The notes beneath the pieces were generated by a model that saw only the letters and a program-made list of their open reading frames with translations, made no database searches and was not told the DNA's origin. Source: CAZOJJ01 sp964580105 (GTDB taxonomy: Bacteria > Bacteroidota > Rhodothermia > Rhodothermales > Rubricoccaceae). Taken from it: a stretch of 25,609 bases of DNA. A program made the translations under genes and the position numbers. Location: contig CAZOJJ010000042.1 of NCBI GenBank assembly GCA_964580105.1, positions 1 to 25,609 of the forward strand, in the 5' to 3' direction. Positions 6,982-14,028 of the stretch are shown here, one piece after another (position 1 is the stretch's first letter; each line of letters starts with the position of its first letter).

Positions 6982-8826
6982 CTACCGCAGCTCTGCCTTC
7001 CTCGCCAGCGAAGCGCGCTTGCGCTCGTGCGGGTCGAGGTGCCGCTTGCGCAGGCGGATGGCCTTGGGCGTGGCCTCGATGAGCTCGTCCTCGCGGATGA
7101 ACTCGATGGCCTCCTCCAGCGAGAGCCGCCGCGGCGGGTCGATCTTCTCGAAGCTGTCGGCCGAGGCGGCGCGCATGTTCGTCAGCTTCTTCTCCTTCGT
7201 GATGTTCGCCTCCAGGTCCTCGTCGCGCGCGTTCTCCCCGACGATCATGCCGCCGTAGACCTCCTCGGTGGGCCCGACGAACAGCTGGCCGCGCTCCTGG
7301 AGGCTCACGATGGCGTAGGGCGTCGCCTTGCCGGGCCGGTCGGCCACGAGGGCGCCCGAGGCGCGGTGGGTGATGGGCCCGGCCCACGGGCGGTAGCCGT
7401 CGAAGAGGTGCGTCAGCAGGCCGGTGCCCTTCGTGTCCGTCAGGAACTCCGTGCGGTAGCCGATGAGGCCGCGCGCCGGGATCTCGAACGCCATGCGGAC
7501 GCGGCCCGAGCCGTGGTTCGTCATCTGCACCATCTGGCCCTTCCGCGTCCCCAGCTTCTCGATCACGACGCCCATGTACTCCTCGGCCACGTCGATGGTG
7601 GCGCGCTCGAAGGGCTCGTGGAGCTTTCCATCCACCTCCTTCGTGAGCACCTGCGGCATGCCGACGGCGAACTCGTAGCCCTCGCGGCGCATCTGCTCGA
7701 TGAGGATGGCCAGCTGGAGCTCGCCGCGCCCGAAGACGAGGAAGCGGTCCGCGCTCTCGGTCTCCTCGATGCGGAGGGCGAGGTTGGACTCGCCCTCGCG
7801 GAGGAGCCGGTCGCGGAGGTTGCGGCTCGTGACGTACTTGCCCTCGCGCCCGGCGAAGGGCGAGTCGTTGATGCGGAACTCCATCGAGAGCGTGGGCTCG
7901 TCGACGTGGAGGGCCGGGAGCGGCTTCGGGTTCTCGGCGTCGGCGATGGACTCCCCGAGGCCGATGCCCTGGACGCCGGCGACGTGGACGATTTCGCCCG
8001 CGCCCGCCTCGGCGGCGGCGACGCGGTCCAGCCCCTCGTTGACGAAAAGGGCCGTCACCTGGGCCGGCTGCTGCTTGCCGTCGCGCCCGCAGAGCACGAC
8101 GCGCTGCTTCTCGCGGAGCGTGCCGCTGACGACGCGGCCGATGGCGATGGGGCCGAGGTAGGCGTCCGGCTTCACGTCGGTGACGAGCACCTGGAGCGCG
8201 CCGTCGCGAGCGCCCGTCGGCGCCGGGATCGTGTCCACGATGGCGTCGAAGATGGGCTTCAGGTCGCCCAGCGGCGCGCCGAGCTCCGTCGTGCACTGGC
8301 CGTCGCGGGCGACGGCGTAGACGACGGGGAACTCGATCTGGTGCTCGTCGGCGTCGAGGTCGATGAACAGGTCGTAGATCTCGTTGAGGACCTCCTCGGG
8401 CCGGGCGTCCTGCCGGTCGATCTTGTTGATGACGACGATGGCGGGGAGGCCGAGGGCGAGCGCCTTCGAGAGCACGAAGCGGGTCTGCGGGAGCGGGCCT
8501 TCGGCGGCGTCCACGAGCAGCAGCACGCCGTCCACCATGCGGAGGGTGCGCTCGACCTCGCCGCCGAAGTCGGCGTGGCCGGGCGTGTCGACGATGTTGA
8601 TTTTGACGTCGCGGCCGTCGGTCGTGCGATACCGCACGGCCGTGTTCTTGGCCATGATCGTGATGCCCTTCTCGCGCTCGAGGTCCATCGAGTCCATCAC
8701 CCGCTCGGCGACGTTCTCGTTGTCGCGGAAGGTGCCGCTCTGCCAGAGCAGGCTGTCCACGAGGGTGGTCTTCCCGTGGTCGACGTGGGCGATGATGGCG
8801 ACGTTGCGGAGCTGGTCCTGCTGCAT
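6982..8826 (-). CDS. typA: Translational GTPase TypA/BipA
   Basis: TypA (BipA) is a ribosome-binding GTPase of the EF-G/LepA family, involved in 50S assembly and stress responses. From ATG 8826 it has 614 aa, the usual family length (~600). G1 is AHVDHGKTTL (13-22), the G2 region is EKGITI (52-57), G3 is DTPGHADF (80-87) and G4 is NKID (134-137). EF-G-like domains follow, and the family-specific C-terminal region contains GPITHRASGALV. A GTG five codons earlier (8841) is a possible start, but the ATG gives MQQDQLRNVAIIAHVDHGK, close to E. coli TypA. A perfect palindrome (8850-8877) and a TAGCTTGG box (8887-8894) lie upstream. Confidence 0.96.
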   Translation of the reverse strand: MQQDQLRNVAIIAHVDHGKTTLVDSLLWQSGTFRDNENVAERVMDSMDLEREKGITIMAKNTAVRYRTTDGRDVKINIVDTPGHADFGGEVERTLRMVDGVLLLVDAAEGPLPQTRFVLSKALALGLPAIVVINKIDRQDARPEEVLNEIYDLFIDLDADEHQIEFPVVYAVARDGQCTTELGAPLGDLKPIFDAIVDTIPAPTGARDGALQVLVTDVKPDAYLGPIAIGRVVSGTLREKQRVVLCGRDGKQQPAQVTALFVNEGLDRVAAAEAGAGEIVHVAGVQGIGLGESIADAENPKPLPALHVDEPTLSMEFRINDSPFAGREGKYVTSRNLRDRLLREGESNLALRIEETESADRFLVFGRGELQLAILIEQMRREGYEFAVGMPQVLTKEVDGKLHEPFERATIDVAEEYMGVVIEKLGTRKGQMVQMTNHGSGRVRMAFEIPARGLIGYRTEFLTDTKGTGLLTHLFDGYRPWAGPITHRASGALVADRPGKATPYAIVSLQERGQLFVGPTEEVYGGMIVGENARDEDLEANITKEKKLTNMRAASADSFEKIDPPRRLSLEEAIEFIREDELIEATPKAIRLRKRHLDPHERKRASLARKAELR

Positions 8827-8849
8827 GGAGGCGGAGGTCACAAACGGAA

Positions 8850-8877
8850 GTAGGGGCGCACGGCCGTGCGCCCCTAC
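8850..8877. repeat. 28-bp perfect palindrome (dispersed intergenic element)
   Basis: Both arms are 14 bp (GTAGGGGCGCACGG and its exact complement) with no loop. It lies 24 bp upstream of the typA ATG. A related hairpin with the same GTAGGGGCGC outer arms is found at 24362-24393, so this is a dispersed family, not an operator unique to typA. Its place in a 5' leader means it could fold in the mRNA. Confidence 0.9.
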
Positions 8878-8886
8878 GAGGAAACG

Positions 8887-8894
8887 CCAAGCTA
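8887..8894 (-). promoter_or_regulatory. Possible -7 element of typA (TAGCTTGG)
   Basis: Read on the minus strand the box matches the TAnnTT core of the Bacteroidota -7 consensus (TAnnTTTG). It would give a ~55-nt leader containing the palindrome. No clear -33 TTG was found, so this is a weak call. Confidence 0.3.
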
Positions 8895-8991
8895 GGGGCG
8901 CCGTGCCCCGGCCCGAGCGAAGAAGCCGGGGAATCGGGCCGAACCCGCGGCGGCGCAGGGGGTTGAACCCGGGCCTCTCTCCCCGCCCGTC

Positions 8992-9273
8992 ATGGACCTC
9001 GTCTCGTTTCTCCTCCTCCTCGTCATCGCCGGGATCTGCGGCGCGGTCGGCCAGTCGCTCGCGGGCTACTCGCTTGGCGGCTGCCTCGTCTCCATCGTCG
9101 TCGGCTTCGTCGGCGCGTGGTTGGGGGCGTGGATCGCGTCCGAGTTCGGCTGGCCCCTGCTCCTCGCCGTCGAGGTGGGCGGGCGCGACTTCCCGATCAT
9201 CTGGGCCGTGCTCGGCTCGGCGCTCTTCGCCCTCGGCGTCGGCCTCCTCCGGCGCGCCTCGCGGCGCGTGTGA
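8992..9273 (+). CDS. Small inner-membrane protein, GlsB/YeaQ/YmgE-like
   Basis: The 93-aa product is almost entirely three hydrophobic segments: about residues 4-20, 26-50 (glycine-rich GGCLVSIVVGFVGAWLGAW) and 66-86. It ends with a basic tail, RRASRRV. Size, glycine pattern and topology match the GlsB/YeaQ/YmgE (transglycosylase-associated) family of unknown function, often linked to envelope stress. ATG 8992 follows a 118-bp spacer after the typA promoter box. A CCGCCTCGG hairpin starts 5 bp beyond the stop and may terminate it. Confidence 0.75.
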   Translation: MDLVSFLLLLVIAGICGAVGQSLAGYSLGGCLVSIVVGFVGAWLGAWIASEFGWPLLLAVEVGGRDFPIIWAVLGSALFALGVGLLRRASRRV

Positions 9274-9277
9274 CTCC

Positions 9278-9301
9278 GTCCGCCTCGGTCCCGAGGCGGA
9301 C
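9278..9301. terminator. Perfect 11-bp hairpin after the GlsB-like gene
   Basis: The arms GTCCGCCTCGG and CCGAGGCGGAC are separated by TC. It begins 5 bp after the stop at 9273. No T run follows, so it may act as an mRNA 3' stabiliser or a REP-like element and not as a classical terminator. Related copies lie at 3039, 16747 and 25532. Confidence 0.55.
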
Positions 9302-9401
9302 CCGGCCGGCTGCTACAGCCCGTCCGTGAGGTCGTCCAGCGGCGGGTCGTGCGCCTCGCCGAAGAGCCGGAACGGCCCGCCGCGCGGCGGGCGCGGCCGT
9401 T

Positions 9402-9638
9402 TCAGCCTCCCGATTCCCGGATTCCCCGATCCTCGGATTCCCGGATCACTTCGGTGAACAGCGTCTCCCCGGTGCGCAGCATCCGCCGCACGTACGGGTG
9501 GCAGAGCCCGCACCGCCGGCCGAAGACGACGTGCGCCTGGAGCGCCGCCACCGAGTCGGCCCCGGTGGCCTCGGCGACGGCCTTCAGCTCGGCGAACGTC
9601 CGGCCGAAGCACAGGCAGCGGTCGATGCGGATGGACAT
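9402..9638 (-). CDS. BFD-like [2Fe-2S] protein
   Basis: The 78-aa protein has four cysteines in the arrangement C8-x-C10 and C43-x2-C46 (RCLCFGRTF, RRCGLCHPYV). This is the spacing of BFD-like [2Fe-2S] domains (bacterioferritin-associated ferredoxin, NirB/NasB linker), which mediate small redox transfers. Residues 1-57 carry the domain. The last ~13 residues (ESEDRGIRESGG) are encoded by an imprecise repeat of GATTCCCGG/GATCCTCGG units, suggesting that an intergenic repeat has grown into the 3' end of the gene. No bacterioferritin or reductase gene is adjacent, so the partner is unknown. Confidence 0.7.
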   Translation of the reverse strand: MSIRIDRCLCFGRTFAELKAVAEATGADSVAALQAHVVFGRRCGLCHPYVRRMLRTGETLFTEVIRESEDRGIRESGG

Positions 9639-9663
9639 GCGGGGCGGGGCTCTATCTCACCAA

Positions 9664-9716
9664 CCTGTCATGCTGGGCGGAGCGAAGGACATGCTGGCGG
9701 AGCGAAGGATGACAGG
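9664..9716. repeat. Intergenic element with inverted ends and an internal duplication
   Basis: The ends CCTGTCAT (9664-9671) and ATGACAGG (9709-9716) are exact reverse complements. Inside, ATGCTGGGCGGAGCGAAGGA is followed by the same sequence lacking one G. It resembles the dispersed GTCATnCTGAGCGnAGCGAAGGAT-type repeats seen between genes in many bacteria. It lies between the BFD-like and YncE-like genes and may serve as a hairpin for the minus-strand transcript arriving from 9736. Confidence 0.65.
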
Positions 9717-9735
9717 GACGGGGGGCAGAGGCGGA

Positions 9736-10842
9736 TCAGTCGTCGTCGCGGACGGCGATGGCGGTGGGGAGGACGCCGGCCTCGAAGCCGCCGAGGCGGG
9801 CGCCCTGGCGGTCGGTGAAGACGACCTCGCCCGCCGAGACGAAGTCGGCCGGCGCGGCGCCGAGGAGGAGGCGGCCCTCGACGGTGTCGTAGGCGACGGC
9901 GGTGAGGAGGTGCCCCGCCGGCACGTCGGGCGTGATCGTTTCGGCCTGCGTGTTCGTCGCCGTGTCGAAGCGGACGACGCGGTCGCCGACGAGGGCCCAC
10001 GCCTCGCGGAGCACGGGCACGACGACGGCCTCCTGCCCGAGCGCGCCCGCGCCGAGCTGGCCGTCCAGCGCGATCCGCGCCACCTCCGCGCCCGTCTCGC
10101 CGTCGAGCACGACGACGGCGCCGTCCGTCTGCTCGACCACGGTGCCCTCGTCGTCGTAGACCGTCTTGCCGGTGCAGAAGACCCAGACCTCGCCCTCGGG
10201 GTCCGTCCCGAGCGTCTTCGGCCCGTCGCAGCCGACGTCGAGCGTCTGGCTGACCGTCCGCGCGACGGGGTCCACGATGGTCACCGTCGTGGCGAAGCCG
10301 AACCCGTTGTTGGCGACGAAGAGGCCGGCCTCGGCCATCGTCAGCCCCTCCGGGTTCATCCCCACCTCGACGGCCGCGCCGGGCGCATTCGTGGCGAGGT
10401 CGATGGGCGTGACGGTGTTCGCGTAGAGGTTCGTCACCCAGAGCGTCCCGGCGTCGCGGACGGCCGAGCGCGGCGTGTGCACGTCGATCTGCGCCGTGAC
10501 CGCGCTCGTTTCGAGGTCCACCACGTCAATGCGCCCGCGGCCGGTCGAGAACGAGTCGTTGAAGTTGAGAAGGACGAACAGCCGCCCATTCTCGTCGCGG
10601 TCGAGGACGACGTTTTGGACGAGCGCGTTCGCGATGCCGAAGGCGTCCTGCGTGGCCTGGCCGGTCGTGGCGTCGTAGACGGTGACGCTGCCGGTCTGGT
10701 CGGTGAAGCTGCCCTGGTTGCCGACGAAGACCGTCGCGCCGGGCTCGGCGCAATTGGCGTCGGCGCTGCACTCCGTCATGGTGTCGCAGCCGGGGAGGAG
10801 GAGCGCGGTGAGGAGGAGGGCGAAGAGGGAGCGATGGGGCAT
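9736..10842 (-). CDS. YncE/DUF5074-like beta-propeller surface lipoprotein of the cobalamin-uptake unit
   Basis: The 368-aa protein starts at ATG 10842 with a lipoprotein signal peptide whose lipobox is LLPGC (Cys about 19). The mature part is a chain of beta-propeller blades: VFVGNQGSFTDQTGSVTVYD, VQNVVLDRDENGRLFVLLNF, TLWVTNLYANTVTPIDLATN, GLFVANNGFGF and VWVFCTGKTVYDDEG. This is the YncE/DUF5074 type. In Bacteroidota such lipoproteins are often encoded with BtuB-type receptors and thought to help capture ligand at the surface. It follows the receptor gene by 4 bp, so both share one transcript under the cobalamin riboswitch. The reading frame continues upstream inside btuB, but only this start gives a lipobox. 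Direct B12 binding is an inference from context. Confidence 0.8.
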   Translation of the reverse strand: MPHRSLFALLLTALLLPGCDTMTECSADANCAEPGATVFVGNQGSFTDQTGSVTVYDATTGQATQDAFGIANALVQNVVLDRDENGRLFVLLNFNDSFSTGRGRIDVVDLETSAVTAQIDVHTPRSAVRDAGTLWVTNLYANTVTPIDLATNAPGAAVEVGMNPEGLTMAEAGLFVANNGFGFATTVTIVDPVARTVSQTLDVGCDGPKTLGTDPEGEVWVFCTGKTVYDDEGTVVEQTDGAVVVLDGETGAEVARIALDGQLGAGALGQEAVVVPVLREAWALVGDRVVRFDTATNTQAETITPDVPAGHLLTAVAYDTVEGRLLLGAAPADFVSAGEVVFTDRQGARLGGFEAGVLPTAIAVRDDD

Positions 10843-10846
10843 GGGA

Positions 10847-12751
10847 TCAGCGGGTCTGGAGGAGAAGGCGCACACGTGCGTGGCGCGGCGGCATGACGTA
10901 GGAGGCGACGACCTCGTACTGGAGGTTGGTGAGGTTCTCGAAGGCGACGGCCAGCGTGGCCCGTACCCCGCCGACCTCGCGGGTGGCCCGGACCTGCCCG
11001 TCGAGGACGACGTAGGGGGCGAGCCAGCGGCGCCCGTCGGCCGTGACGTAGCGGCGGCCGACGGCGCGGGCGCCGAGGTCGAGCCGGAGGCTTCGCCAGC
11101 CGAGCGCCGCGCGCGCCGTCGTCGTCCAGCGGGGGACGTAGCGGAGAGGCCTGGCGTAAGCCGGGGCGGCGGGGTCGGATCGGTCGCGCGCATCGGTGAC
11201 GGTGGCGGCGAGGCTGGCCGTGGCGAGGGCGGGACCGAGCGTCCACGCGCCTTCGGCGGAGGCTTCCAGCCCCAGCGCCCGCGTCCGCCCGAGGTTCTCC
11301 GGGCTCCAGACGGCGCCCCCGACGGGCCGCCAGACGATCTGGTCGCGCGTGGCGGCGGCGAAGACGGTGCCCTCGGCGCGGTAGCGGCCGGCGCTCCAGA
11401 CGAGTCCGGCGTCGGCCGTCCAGCCGCGCTCGGGGCGGAGGTCGGGGACGCCGCCGGGGCGCCAGAAGCGGTCGTTGAGCGTCGGCATCCGGAAGGTGCG
11501 GCCCGCGCTCGCCTTCAGGCGCACCGTCTCCGTGGCGAACGGCTGCGCGTTGAGGCCGAGCTGCGGGCTGAGGGCGAGGCGCCGCTCGCCGCCCTCGGGC
11601 GCGTAGCCGTCGAGGCGGAGGGCGGGGAAGAAGCGGAGGCGGCCCGCCGTCTGTGCTGCGGCGACGGCCAGCGCGGCGTGGCGATCCGCGGCGTCGTCGG
11701 CGAGGCTCGGATGCGTGGCGCGGCCCTCGCCCGCCGACAGCGAGGCCGTGAGGTGCCAGCCGGGAAGGCGCGTGACGTGCACGCGGAGGTCGGCGCCGAG
11801 GCTCGTCGTCCGGCTCGTCTCGTCGAGCGCATCCGGGCGCGTGGAGGGGTAGGGGCTCGCGTAGCGCAGCCGCCCGGCCTGGACGTACCCGCTCGCCTCG
11901 ACGCGGCCCCAGGCAGCGCTGCGTTCGGCGTCGCCCCAGACGCGCCCGAGGCGGTCCCACTGGCGCGCGCCGACGGAGTCGGTGCCGCCGAGGCCGCGCT
12001 CCGAATCGGCCGCGAGGGCGGCGAGGCGGAGGCGCGTCGGTCCGGCACGGTAGGCGAGGGCGGCGTAACCGACGGCCCGGCGGCGGTCCCACCCGGCGTG
12101 GCGGACGAGCGGATCGCCGAGGCGCGAGCGGTCGGCGTAGCGGAAGTCCTCCTCGGCCGTCGCGGCCTCGGCGGCCGCGACGGCGGAGAAGCGGCCGGCG
12201 GTGCCGCCCGCGAGGCCCGCGAGGCGGCGCCGGCCCCACGCGCCCGTTTCGGTCGCCAGCCGCAGTCGGGCGTCCTCACCGGGCCGCAGGCTGCGGAGGT
12301 GAACGACCCCGCCGACGGCGTCGGTGCCGTAGAGGGCTGAGCCGCCGCCGTGCAGGACCTCGACGGATTCGAGGAGGACGGTCGGCAGCAGCGTCAGGTC
12401 GAGCGGGCCGAGCTGGGGGTCGGCGAGGCGGCGGCCGTCGAGGAGGAGGAGCGTCTGCGCCGAGCCCGCGCCGCGCAGCGTGATGGTCGAGAGCCCGCTC
12501 GGGCCGTAGCGGCGTACGAACAGCGGGGCGTGCGCGCCGAGGAGGTCGGCCACGGTCGTGGCGCCGGTGGCCGCCATCGCCTCGCGGTCGAGGACGGTGA
12601 CGCGGGCGGGGGCGTCGCGCGTGGGGACCGCCACGCGGGCGGCCGTGACGGTGACGGCGGGCAGCGTGGTGTCCGGCCGGACGTCCGCCTGCGCCCTCGG
12701 CGTGGATGCCGAGAGCGCCGCGAGGGCGAGGAGGAAGGCGAAGCGCAACAA
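10847..12751 (-). CDS. btuB: BtuB-like TonB-dependent outer-membrane cobalamin receptor
   Basis: The 634-aa product has a signal peptide (LRFAFLLALAALSASTPRAQA), a TonB-box region (LPAVTVTAARV) and a plug domain. The plug has ATTVADLLGAHAPLFVRRYG, STITLRGAGSAQTLLLLDGR and VEVLHGGGSALYGTDAVGGV, which parallel E. coli BtuB. The rest is a 22-strand-type barrel ending in an aromatic-poor VRLLLQTR. The start must be TTG (12751 or the next codon): an in-frame TGA lies five codons upstream, and the first internal ATG would delete the signal peptide. Together with the riboswitch, the TTG suggests low basal translation. Transport across the outer membrane needs TonB-ExbBD, not encoded here; BtuFCD genes are also absent from the window. 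Confidence 0.88.
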   Translation of the reverse strand: MLRFAFLLALAALSASTPRAQADVRPDTTLPAVTVTAARVAVPTRDAPARVTVLDREAMAATGATTVADLLGAHAPLFVRRYGPSGLSTITLRGAGSAQTLLLLDGRRLADPQLGPLDLTLLPTVLLESVEVLHGGGSALYGTDAVGGVVHLRSLRPGEDARLRLATETGAWGRRRLAGLAGGTAGRFSAVAAAEAATAEEDFRYADRSRLGDPLVRHAGWDRRRAVGYAALAYRAGPTRLRLAALAADSERGLGGTDSVGARQWDRLGRVWGDAERSAAWGRVEASGYVQAGRLRYASPYPSTRPDALDETSRTTSLGADLRVHVTRLPGWHLTASLSAGEGRATHPSLADDAADRHAALAVAAAQTAGRLRFFPALRLDGYAPEGGERRLALSPQLGLNAQPFATETVRLKASAGRTFRMPTLNDRFWRPGGVPDLRPERGWTADAGLVWSAGRYRAEGTVFAAATRDQIVWRPVGGAVWSPENLGRTRALGLEASAEGAWTLGPALATASLAATVTDARDRSDPAAPAYARPLRYVPRWTTTARAALGWRSLRLDLGARAVGRRYVTADGRRWLAPYVVLDGQVRATREVGGVRATLAVAFENLTNLQYEVVASYVMPPRHARVRLLLQTR

Positions 12752-12796
12752 GAAACCCGACGCTCAAAACGAGGGCCGGGTCGCAGGACGGGATCA

Positions 12797-12815
12797 CCGA
12801 GGCGGGCGGCCTCGG
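12797..12815 (-). promoter_or_regulatory. Hairpin in the btuB leader, possible expression platform
   Basis: CCGAGGC and GCCTCGG pair around a 5-nt loop between the riboswitch and the TTG start. A second weaker fold, with ACCCG and CGGGT arms (12755-12781 region, just before the start), could cover the initiation site and is followed by TTCTTG. Which fold is controlled by ligand cannot be settled by eye. Confidence 0.35.
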
Positions 12816-12857
12816 GCGAGTCGTGCGCCAGCGCCCTCTGATCCCGGAGGTCGTGAC

Positions 12858-13012
12858 GGAATCGCCTCGGGCAGGTCTCCTGGCTCGCGGCTCATCCGCC
12901 CCGGCGGCTCGGCGTCGGCCTTCCCATCCCGTGCGGGGACAGTGGCCGGTCGCGTCGTCGTCGTCGGGGCGAGCCGCCTACAGTTGCGGGCACAGCTCCG
13001 GCGTGAGGCATT
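12858..13012 (-). ncRNA. Cobalamin riboswitch
   Basis: Reading the minus strand, the conserved blocks appear in canonical order. They are GTGCCCGCAACTGTAGG (within 12973-12999), GGCCACTGTCCCCG (12935-12948), GGGAAGGCCGACGCCGAG (12908-12925), and GATGAGCCGCGAGCCAGG followed by AGACCTGCC, the B12 box (12870-12896). This is a textbook AdoCbl-type aptamer. It lies ~107 nt upstream of the btuB TTG and should repress receptor and lipoprotein synthesis when cobalamin is abundant. Aptamer ends are approximate. Confidence 0.95.
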
Positions 13013-13050
13013 GGGCGATGGAGTGATTGGCGATGGGGCGATTGGCGATG
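13005..13050. repeat. Imperfect 15-bp direct repeats, three copies
   Basis: GAGTGATTGGCGATG and GGGCGATTGGCGATG are adjacent (13021-13050), preceded by a diverged copy GAGGCATTGGGCGATG. They overlap the 5' edge of the riboswitch leader. The region from 13051 to 13194 carries no gene that I can support. Confidence 0.7.
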
Positions 13051-13154
13051 AATCACCCAATCACACCGTCACCCCATCTGGCAATGGCCCGGACCGGATT
13101 CCCTGTTGGCCGTCCGCAGACGGCACCCGAGGCGGATGGGAAGGAACGTGGGCC

Positions 13155-13162
13155 CTAAGTTA
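13155..13162 (-). promoter_or_regulatory. Possible -7 element for the riboswitch-btuB transcript (TAACTTAG)
   Basis: On the minus strand TAACTTAG matches only the TAnnTT core. It would start the transcript ~140 nt before the aptamer. The site is nearly symmetric (TAAGTTAT on plus), so direction is uncertain. Confidence 0.2.
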
Positions 13163-13196
13163 TCGCCGGCTCGTCCTCGTGCAAGCGAAGTCTCGG

Positions 13197-13270
13197 TGGC
13201 GAAGGGGACGCTTCGCTCGATCATCCGAGAGGCGGGGCTGACCGTGGACGAATTCCGCGCGCTCCTGTAG
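13197..13270 (+). pseudogene. 3' fragment of hicA
   Basis: The last 24 codons of HicA are present in frame with their stop, but upstream sequence diverges abruptly at 13194 and has no HicA similarity. It cannot make a toxin, as it lacks the catalytic His and the first two strands. It is useful because it supplies the C-terminus (EFRALL) of the hicA gene cut by the gap. Confidence 0.8.
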
Positions 13271-13306
13271 CCGCCGTGCGATAGGCTCGCCCCGGCGCGT
13301 TCGCCG

Positions 13307-13348
13307 CGGAATGGTCCGGAATGGTCCGGAATGGTCCGGAATGGTCCG
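13307..13348. repeat. 10-bp tandem repeat, 4.2 copies
   Basis: The unit GGAATGGTCC (equally ATGGTCCGGA) is perfect over 42 bp, between the hicA fragment stop and the OPT fragment. The same array is predicted inside the first N gap. Confidence 0.95.
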
Positions 13349-13351
13349 ATG

Positions 13352-13400
13352 TCACCCCGCCGGCCGCCGCGTCACGAGCCGGGCGAAGTAGGCCATCAGC
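13352..13400 (-). pseudogene. 3' fragment of the OPT transporter gene
   Basis: The minus strand encodes LMAYFARLVTRRPAG and a TGA stop, identical to the true C-terminus at 14029-14077. The similarity ends at 13400, where the hicB upstream region begins. Confidence 0.8.
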
Positions 13401-13509
13401 GCTGTGAGACGGCGCGCCCTGCCGGTGAGCCGCTCCCGGCGCGACTCCGCTCTCGAACCGCTCGGAGTGACTGTGGTATCATGCTCGACACCCCAGTCCC
13501 CGTGTTCCA

Positions 13510-13716
13510 ATGAAGTACCGTGTTCTGATTGAGACGGACGAAGACGGCGTCTTCGTCGCCACGGTCCCCGCTCTCCCAGGCTGCGTGGCCGACGGAGCAA
13601 CGCGAGGGGAGGCGCTCAGCAACGTCAAAGACGCCATCGCGCTCTACCTCGAAAGCCTGGAGGACCACGGGGACCCGATCCCGCCTCCGATCACCGAGGA
13701 GGTGGTGGAGGTGTAG
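13510..13716 (+). CDS. hicB: HicB-family antitoxin
   Basis: The 68-aa protein carries the HicB partial RNase H-like fold: MKYRVLIETDEDGVFVATVP, then LPGCVADGATRGEALSNVKD and AIALYLESL. There is no added C-terminal DNA-binding domain, so autoregulation would need another route. It precedes hicA by 2 bp, the reverse of the E. coli hicAB order but common elsewhere. TATCAT at about 13477-13482 could be a -10-like box. HicB proteins bind and block the HicA RNase. Confidence 0.88.
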   Translation: MKYRVLIETDEDGVFVATVPALPGCVADGATRGEALSNVKDAIALYLESLEDHGDPIPPPITEEVVEV

Positions 13717-13718
13717 GC

Positions 13719-13922
13719 GTGGGAGGGCTCCCGATCGTTTCCGGCCGAGACGTGGTGAGGGCGCTGGCCAAGCTCGGGTACGAGTTCGACCGCCAGAAGG
13801 GGAGTCACATGATCCTCCGCCAGTCGGCCTCGCCGCACCGCCGGGCAGTGGTCCCGGATCACAAGGAGGTGGCGAAGGGGACGCTTCGCTCGATCATCCG
13901 AGAGGCGGGGCTGACCGTGGAC
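13719..13922 (+). CDS. hicA: HicA-family mRNA interferase toxin, truncated by the assembly gap
   Basis: Sixty-eight codons are present from GTG 13719. They show the dsRBD-like HicA pattern: SGRDVVRALAKLGYEFDRQK, the catalytic histidine in GSHMIL (His30), and RAVVPDHKEVAKGTLRSIIR. The gap starts exactly after codon 68. The repeat copy at 13195 completes it with EFRALL and a stop, giving 74 aa, a normal HicA length. The gene is therefore probably intact in the genome. It would cleave mRNAs when released from HicB. Confidence 0.85.
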
Positions 13923-14022
13923 NNNNNNNNNNNNNNNNNNNNNNNNNNNNNNNNNNNNNNNNNNNNNNNNNNNNNNNNNNNNNNNNNNNNNNNNNNNNNN
14001 NNNNNNNNNNNNNNNNNNNNNN
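13923..14022. other. Assembly gap of 100 N
   Basis: The run is exactly 100 N, a default length. Both flanks match the 206-bp repeat at 13195-13400, so the missing sequence is predicted to be 96 bp, equal to 13250-13345: the end of hicA, a short spacer and the 10-bp tandem array. Confidence 0.9.
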
Positions 14023-14028
14023 CCGATG

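Larger units (their letters stand above)
13195..13400. repeat. 206-bp repeat (first copy), joining a hicA 3' fragment to an OPT gene 3' fragment
   Basis: The first 55 bp (13195-13249) are identical to 13868-13922, the left edge of the first N gap. The last 55 bp (13346-13400) are identical to 14023-14077, the right edge. The segment encodes the hicA C-terminus (VAKGTLRSIIREAGLTVDEF, stop at 13268-13270) on plus, a 10-bp tandem array, and the OPT transporter C-terminus (LMAYFARLVTRRPAG) on minus. Identity stops at the 56th base outward on both sides. It therefore predicts the missing sequence in the gap and implies that the segment occurs twice around hicBA. Confidence 0.9.

Noticed and set aside
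6112..8853. Plus-strand frame of 913 codons opposite typA
   Set aside because: Antisense to the convincing typA gene; composition (valine, arginine, glutamate runs) is that of a reverse-frame artefact.
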